Made by a program: the position numbers and the translations under genes. The notes under the pieces are model-generated. The model was given only the letters and a program-made list of their open reading frames with translations. It made no database searches and was not told the origin of the DNA. 50,214 nt of DNA from CAYWEM01 sp964457225 (lineage in GTDB: Bacteria; Acidobacteriota; Aminicenantia; UBA2199). Positions 46,235 through 50,214 of the stretch are shown one piece after another. The stretch's first letter is position 1, and each line of letters begins with the position of its first letter. The stretch covers positions 1 to 50,214 of the forward strand of contig CAYWEM010000018.1 of assembly GCA_964457225.1 (NCBI GenBank), in the 5' to 3' direction.

Positions 46235-48154
46235 ATGATGAAACTGCGGGATATGACTATCGGTGCGAAATTGATTCTCGGCGTGGTACTTCTTTTATTC
46301 GTAGTCAGCGCCGGCGTCGGCCTTATGTCCTATCTCCAGGCTGCGCGGGCCCTGCAAGGCCAGGTGGCCGAGATAATCCCCAGGACTGCGGTTGACGGAG
46401 CCCTGATCGTCAGGGGACGGCTGGATTACTTCCTGACGGCCATGGAAGGTGTCGCCGGTCGCAACGTGATTCGATCTCTGGACTGGAACCTGCAGAAACC
46501 GGCTCTGAATTACGAAAAAGAGCGGATGGCCTTCATGCAAATGGGCGTCAGTGACTCAGCCGGTCAAGCCAGGTTCGCCGATGAATCCACTGAGCAGGTT
46601 GCCGGGCAGGGGTATTTCAGGAAGGCCCTGGCCGGGGAAACAAACTTTTCCGATGTCTATATTTCTTCTACTGACAAGACTCCTTTTATGATGCTGGCTG
46701 CCCCGATAAGGGATAACCAGAACCAGGTCAGCGCGGTTCTGCTGGCCCGGTTGAATGCCGGCTGGCTCAGTGAGACGACCGATAATATCCGCTACGGAGA
46801 GAAAGGCTATTCCTATATCATTGACGGCAGTGGGGTACTGATCGCCCACGGCACCAGGGAATTCGTCACCGAAAGGCGCAACTTTCTGGAAGAAGGCAGG
46901 ACCAACCCGGATTACGCCCCTTTGTCACGCATGTTCCAGAGAATGGTTCGGGGTGAAGCCGGGTTCGACGAATATCCCTTCTTTGGCGCAGATCGTTTCT
47001 TCGGATACGCTCCGATAAAAAATACACCCTGGTCGATCGCCGTCGGCGCCCAGAAAACCGATGTCTTCAGGGAATTGCCGGTCATGCGCCTGATGATAAT
47101 CCTGCTCTCAGGCTTATTCGTGCTGGTCGGAGCAGTTTCAACCGTGTTCCTGTCCAGGAGCATAGTACGTCCCATAAAGCAGACTTCAAACATGCTCAAG
47201 GACATCGCCGAAGGTGAAGCAGACCTGACCAGGCGGCTGGAAATCAAGAACAAGGATGAACTGGGTGAACTGGCCTCTTATTTCAACGCTTTTATCGACC
47301 GTATCCAGGAGTTGGTGCGCCAGGTGAAGGAGAATGCCATAGCGGTAAGTTCGGCCACGTTGGAGATATCGGCTTCGACGGAGGAACTGGCGGCCACCAC
47401 CGAGGAGCAGAGCACCCAGTCGCAGTCGGTGGCCAGCGCCCTGCACGAGTTGACCGCGACTTCCGAGGACATCGCCCGTTCGGTTGAGACCACCAGGTCG
47501 GTGGTCCAGGGTTCGGCCGAGCAGACCAGGGGCGGCAGCCGGGCCATCGGTAATTCGATCGAAGCTTTGCAGACTATAGAGAAGCAGACCGACGGCCTGG
47601 AGAAGATCATTCACAACCTGGGTAACTCCACGGCCAAGATAGGGGACATCATCGGGGTGATCAACGACGTGGCCGACCAGACCAACCTGCTGGCCCTGAA
47701 CGCGGCCATCGAGGCGGCCCGGGCCGGTGACGCCGGCAGGGGGTTCGCGGTGGTGGCCGACGAGGTGCGCAAGCTGGCCGAGCGCACGGCCAAGGCGACC
47801 AAGGAGATAGAGGGTATCATCATCGGCCTGCAGAGGGAATCGGACCAGGCGGGCCGGGCCATGGACGATGCTTCGGCCGAGGTGAAACGCAGTGTGGGGC
47901 TGGGCGAGGAATCACTGCAGATACTGGACAAGATCATCGCTTCGGGCGAGGAGATCAGTTCGGCCACCGAGGCCATAGCCTCGGCCATCACCCAGGAGAA
48001 CGCCACCATCGAGGAAGTGAACAACAACGTGCAGGGCATCGCGGCCGGCAGTGCCGAGGCGGCCAATGCCGTGCAGGAGATCGCGGCCACGGCCGAGAAC
48101 CTGGCCGCGGAAGCCGAAAAACTGAAGAACCTGGTGGAAAAGTTCACGGTCTGA
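46235..48154 (+). CDS. Methyl-accepting chemotaxis protein with dCache sensor
   Basis: The receptor has 639 residues. TM1 is at about 12-32. The periplasmic dCache_1-type domain includes GQGYFRKALAGETNFSDVYI, MMLAAPIRDNQNQVSAVLLA, GEKGYSYIIDGSGVLIAHG and FFGYAPIKNTPWSIAVGAQ. TM2 lies at about 288-308, and the HAMP domain (SIVRPIKQTSNML to ...YFNAFIDRIQEL) follows. The signalling domain is the same 845-base module as in the upstream MCP, differing only in the last residues (VEKFTV). The ATG at 46235 or the next codon pair may be used. The different sensor and identical output mean two ligands feed the same kinase arrays. Confidence 0.95.
   Translation: MMKLRDMTIGAKLILGVVLLLFVVSAGVGLMSYLQAARALQGQVAEIIPRTAVDGALIVRGRLDYFLTAMEGVAGRNVIRSLDWNLQKPALNYEKERMAFMQMGVSDSAGQARFADESTEQVAGQGYFRKALAGETNFSDVYISSTDKTPFMMLAAPIRDNQNQVSAVLLARLNAGWLSETTDNIRYGEKGYSYIIDGSGVLIAHGTREFVTERRNFLEEGRTNPDYAPLSRMFQRMVRGEAGFDEYPFFGADRFFGYAPIKNTPWSIAVGAQKTDVFRELPVMRLMIILLSGLFVLVGAVSTVFLSRSIVRPIKQTSNMLKDIAEGEADLTRRLEIKNKDELGELASYFNAFIDRIQELVRQVKENAIAVSSATLEISASTEELAATTEEQSTQSQSVASALHELTATSEDIARSVETTRSVVQGSAEQTRGGSRAIGNSIEALQTIEKQTDGLEKIIHNLGNSTAKIGDIIGVINDVADQTNLLALNAAIEAARAGDAGRGFAVVADEVRKLAERTAKATKEIEGIIIGLQRESDQAGRAMDDASAEVKRSVGLGEESLQILDKIIASGEEISSATEAIASAITQENATIEEVNNNVQGIAAGSAEAANAVQEIAATAENLAAEAEKLKNLVEKFTV
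47300..48144 (+). repeat. Near-identical MCP signalling module, copy B
   Basis: This is the partner of 44018-44862 at a constant offset of 3282 bases, with one difference (47347) seen by eye. The module prefers GAG for glutamate (27 of 35 by hand count), whereas the sensor half of the upstream MCP prefers GAA (14 of 21). Confidence 0.93.
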
Positions 48155-48181
48155 AACAGTAAATCGCTGATTGTATGAAAC

Positions 48182-48212
48182 GCCCTGACACTCAAGGGCA
48201 AGAATGTTTTTT
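48182..48212 (+). terminator. Candidate terminator after the second MCP gene
   Basis: GCCCT (48182-48186), an 8-base loop and AGGGC (48195-48199) are followed, after seven bases, by six T (48207-48212). The short stem and the gap make it a moderate call. Confidence 0.35.
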
Positions 48213-48215
48213 CCG

Positions 48216-48244
48216 TTGATTTTCTTGTTGATTTAATCTATGAT
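48216..48244 (+). promoter_or_regulatory. Promoter for the outer-membrane barrel gene
   Basis: TTGATT (48216-48221) and TATGAT (48239-48244) are spaced by 17 bases. The predicted start point is only about 10 bases before the ATG at 48261, giving a very short leader that still contains AGGTGA. Confidence 0.55.
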
Positions 48245-48260
48245 CAAAGCAGGTGATCCT

Positions 48261-48968
48261 ATGAAGAAACAAAGCTTTGCCCTCATTTTACTGCTTCTGC
48301 TTGTTCCCGGCCCGGCGCTTAAGGCGGTTGATTTTGAGTTCAGCCTGGTTTCCCGCTACATCTGGCGCGGCTTCGATCTCCTGCCGCAGAACAAGCCCGC
48401 TTTCCAGCCCTCGCTGACCTTCGCCCTGGGAGAAAGCGGCTTTTCCATCAACCTCTGGAGTAGTTTCAGCCTGGCCGAACGCCGGCTTTACCGGGAGCTT
48501 GATGAGATTGACCTGACCCTGCAGTACGAAAAAGAGTTCTCCAGGGACCTGGCCCTGACCTTCGGCCTGGTTCATTACGGATATTACTTCGCCAGGCCTT
48601 TCAGTTTGAGGTACAACACCACCCAGGAATTATTCCTCACCCTGGGCCTGAACGGACTGCCCCTGGCTCCTCAGTTAAGCATCTTCTACGATTTCAACCT
48701 GGGTGACGGATTCTACGGCCAGCTGGAAATGGTTCAAAACTCGGCCCTGCGACCGGGGCTGGCATTGCAATACGGGGCCAGGCTCGGATACAACGGAGGG
48801 CAATACGGGATCAGTCCCGGCTTTTCTGATATAACCCTGATCACCGGGCTGGAGATCAAGGGAAAGTCCTGGACTTTAGTCCCTTTTGTACACCTGGCCT
48901 TGATACTCAATTCAGAGATCAACCCGGACAAGGTTGAGTTGTACGGCGGTTTAACCGTCTCGTTTTAG
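48261..48968 (+). CDS. Outer-membrane beta-barrel protein, TorF-like
   Basis: The protein has 235 residues. The start is ATG 48261 with AGGTGA just upstream, rather than an ATG seven codons earlier. A signal peptide (MKKQSFALILLLLLVPGPAL) is followed by FEFSLVSRYIWRGFDLLPQN, a pattern typical of TorF/Gcw_chp-type barrels (SRYxxRG...QPS). Alternating strands end in YGGLTVSF with a C-terminal Phe. Function in this family is poorly known; it is presumed to be a small porin. It lies 15 bases before the third MCP gene on the same strand, so the two are probably co-transcribed. Confidence 0.8.
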   Translation: MKKQSFALILLLLLVPGPALKAVDFEFSLVSRYIWRGFDLLPQNKPAFQPSLTFALGESGFSINLWSSFSLAERRLYRELDEIDLTLQYEKEFSRDLALTFGLVHYGYYFARPFSLRYNTTQELFLTLGLNGLPLAPQLSIFYDFNLGDGFYGQLEMVQNSALRPGLALQYGARLGYNGGQYGISPGFSDITLITGLEIKGKSWTLVPFVHLALILNSEINPDKVELYGGLTVSF

Positions 48969-48983
48969 TCAAAGGAGAAACCC

Positions 48984-50214
48984 ATGCTGAAAAAAATGTC
49001 TTTCAAACTGAAGGTTTTCCTGGCCATCGTCCTGTTGGTGGTAGTCCTGTTTACAGTGTCCAATACCATCGCCGGCCGGATTGCCCGCGGTATTGTCGAG
49101 CAGGACGCTTACCAGTACGCCCAGATGATGGCCATGAATTACGCCGCGGAAATCAAGGGCCTGCTGGAAGTCCCCATGGATACCGCCCGCACCCTGGCCC
49201 AGGTTTTTTCCGGGTTTGCCGAACTGCCGCTGAATGAAAGACGCGGTTTTTTCAACTCAATCATGCGCAGTGTGCTGGAAAAGAATCCGGCATTCCTGGG
49301 AGTCTGGACCTGCTGGGAGAGCAATGCACTTGACGGACTGGACGCCCGCTTTGCCAATACCTCCGGTCATGACGCCGGCGGCCGTTTTGTGCCTTACTGG
49401 CACCGGGACAACGGTCGGATCGTGCTGGAAGCCCTGGTCGATTACGATAAGCCGGGACCGGGTGATTATTACCTTCTGGCCCGGAACAGCGGCCGGGAAC
49501 AGGTGCTCGAACCCTATGTCTACCAGGTGGGCGGACGTGATGTGCTCCTGACTTCCCTGGCCGTGCCGATCAGGAACGCTTCCGGGACCGTGCTGGGCGT
49601 GGCCGGTATCGACATCAGCCTGGCCTTCCTGCAGGAAATGGTTTCCGCAATCAAGCCGATGGAAACCGGGGTCAGCGCTCTCTTCAGCAACAGCGGCCTG
49701 GTGGCGGCCCACTTCGATCCAGGCCGACTGGGCAAGCAGATGCGCGAGACCGAGCGGGACATGAGCGGAGAACGTATATTCCAGATGGCCGACCGGATCA
49801 AGGAAGGAAAAATCGATTACTATACTTTTTTCGCCGCCCCATTGGATACTGATATATTCATCGTCAGCGCACCGCTGACCATTGGCGAAAGCAATACACC
49901 CTGGGGACTGGCCGTGGGTATTCCCATGAACAAGGTCTTGGTGAAGGTGGCCGGTTTGAGCCGCAGCCTGACCCTGCTGGCCCTGTTTTCAATCCTGCTT
50001 GTTTCCCTGGTCACCTGGGGCATCATGAAACTGCTGTTCAAACCGGTTGACCAACTGCTGCACCTGACCCGGGATCTGGCTGAAGGCGAGGCCGACCTGA
50101 CCAGGAGAATCATCGTGGACAACCAGGATGAATTCGGGGCCCTGGCCTCGGCCTTCAACGCCTTCATAGTACGTATCCAGGAGTTGGTGCGCCAGGTGAA
50201 GGAGAATGCCATAG
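48984..50214 (+). CDS. Methyl-accepting chemotaxis protein with dCache sensor (cut by window edge)
   Basis: ATG 48984 follows AAAGGAG (48971-48977). About 410 codons are visible before the right edge. TM1 is at about 9-30. The large dCache_1 domain includes NPAFLGVWTCWESNALDGLD, FVPYWHRDNGRI, LTSLAVPIRNASGTVLGVAG, ALFSNSGLVAAHFDP and NTPWGLAVGIPM. TM2 lies at about 331-351, and the HAMP domain ends in NAFIVRIQEL. The last 55 bases already match the signalling module of the first MCP. It is co-oriented with the small barrel gene. The rest of the gene lies outside the window. Confidence 0.94.
   Translation, partial: MLKKMSFKLKVFLAIVLLVVVLFTVSNTIAGRIARGIVEQDAYQYAQMMAMNYAAEIKGLLEVPMDTARTLAQVFSGFAELPLNERRGFFNSIMRSVLEKNPAFLGVWTCWESNALDGLDARFANTSGHDAGGRFVPYWHRDNGRIVLEALVDYDKPGPGDYYLLARNSGREQVLEPYVYQVGGRDVLLTSLAVPIRNASGTVLGVAGIDISLAFLQEMVSAIKPMETGVSALFSNSGLVAAHFDPGRLGKQMRETERDMSGERIFQMADRIKEGKIDYYTFFAAPLDTDIFIVSAPLTIGESNTPWGLAVGIPMNKVLVKVAGLSRSLTLLALFSILLVSLVTWGIMKLLFKPVDQLLHLTRDLAEGEADLTRRIIVDNQDEFGALASAFNAFIVRIQELVRQVKENAI
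50160..50214 (+). repeat. Start of a third copy of the MCP signalling module
   Basis: All 55 bases to the window end match 44006-44060 in the first MCP; the match to the second MCP begins at 50172. It is truncated by the edge. Confidence 0.85.

Noticed and set aside
44018..48144. Mobile element or integron-like explanation for the repeated module
   Set aside because: No transposase, integrase, terminal inverted repeats or target duplications flank the copies, and the boundaries match a protein domain junction. Recombination between genes explains it better.
1..50214. CRISPR arrays, tRNA, rRNA and riboswitches
   Set aside because: No spaced direct-repeat array, cloverleaf with CCA end, rRNA-like stretch or known aptamer core was recognised. 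A covariance-model scan would be the decisive test.

Overview
The window reads as chromosome of a flagellated, chemotactic, heterotrophic bacterium with an outer membrane. The evidence is two outer-membrane beta-barrels, an outer-membrane-type lipoprotein substrate binder, three methyl-accepting chemotaxis proteins (MCPs), a FlbD-like protein and sigma70-type promoters. GC content looks mid-50s percent by eye. A secreted BNR/sortilin-like propeller next to an M28 peptidase, a DUF4416 protein and many hybrid kinases would fit an Acidobacteriota/Aminicenantes-type lineage, but that placement is inference. No rRNA, tRNA, insertion sequence, prophage or CRISPR array was seen.

Region 1 (1-12353) is one long, tightly packed plus-strand run. 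The tail of an unknown gene is followed by cheR, cheD and cheB, which form the adaptation arm of chemotaxis. Then come a HEAT-repeat protein ending in a receiver, three hybrid histidine kinases, a receiver-first kinase and a stand-alone Hpt protein. Most junctions overlap by 1-23 bases, so this looks like a single phosphorelay operon wired to receptor methylation. No cheA, cheW or cheY is present.

Region 2 (12360-17855) holds a DUF486 membrane protein (minus strand), a secreted formylglycine-enzyme-like protein without the catalytic cysteines, kynureninase, and a tandem-GAF hybrid kinase.

Region 3 (17869-22173) is a compact SOS operon, lexA-dinB-dnaE2, driven by a near-consensus promoter. 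A direct repeat of the GAAC-N7-GAAC type lies over the lexA start codon. The Y-family polymerase keeps its active site. The C-family polymerase is short and has a degenerate PHP domain. It is followed by a TPR/propeller exported protein, a DUF4416 protein and an orphan peptide-binding lipoprotein.

Region 4 (26506-29667, minus strand) contains an RlmI-like rRNA methyltransferase, a UDP-xylose synthase-like decarboxylase and a radical SAM protein. Region 5 (29720-33328) contains a CBM9-like exported protein, an unknown membrane protein, a LolD-type ATPase and a HAD phosphatase. Region 6 (33373-37750) is the BNR propeller plus M28 peptidase pair.

Region 7 (37789-50214) is a second signalling block: flbD, two more kinases, then three MCPs alternating with two outer-membrane barrels. 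The C-terminal signalling modules of the first two MCPs are identical over 845 bases except for one silent base, and the third MCP enters the same sequence at the window edge. This implies very recent gene conversion or duplication. The two signalling blocks plausibly serve one motility system: MCPs sense, CheR/CheB/CheD set receptor modification, and the kinase/Hpt relay feeds into receivers including CheB and the HEAT-receiver protein.
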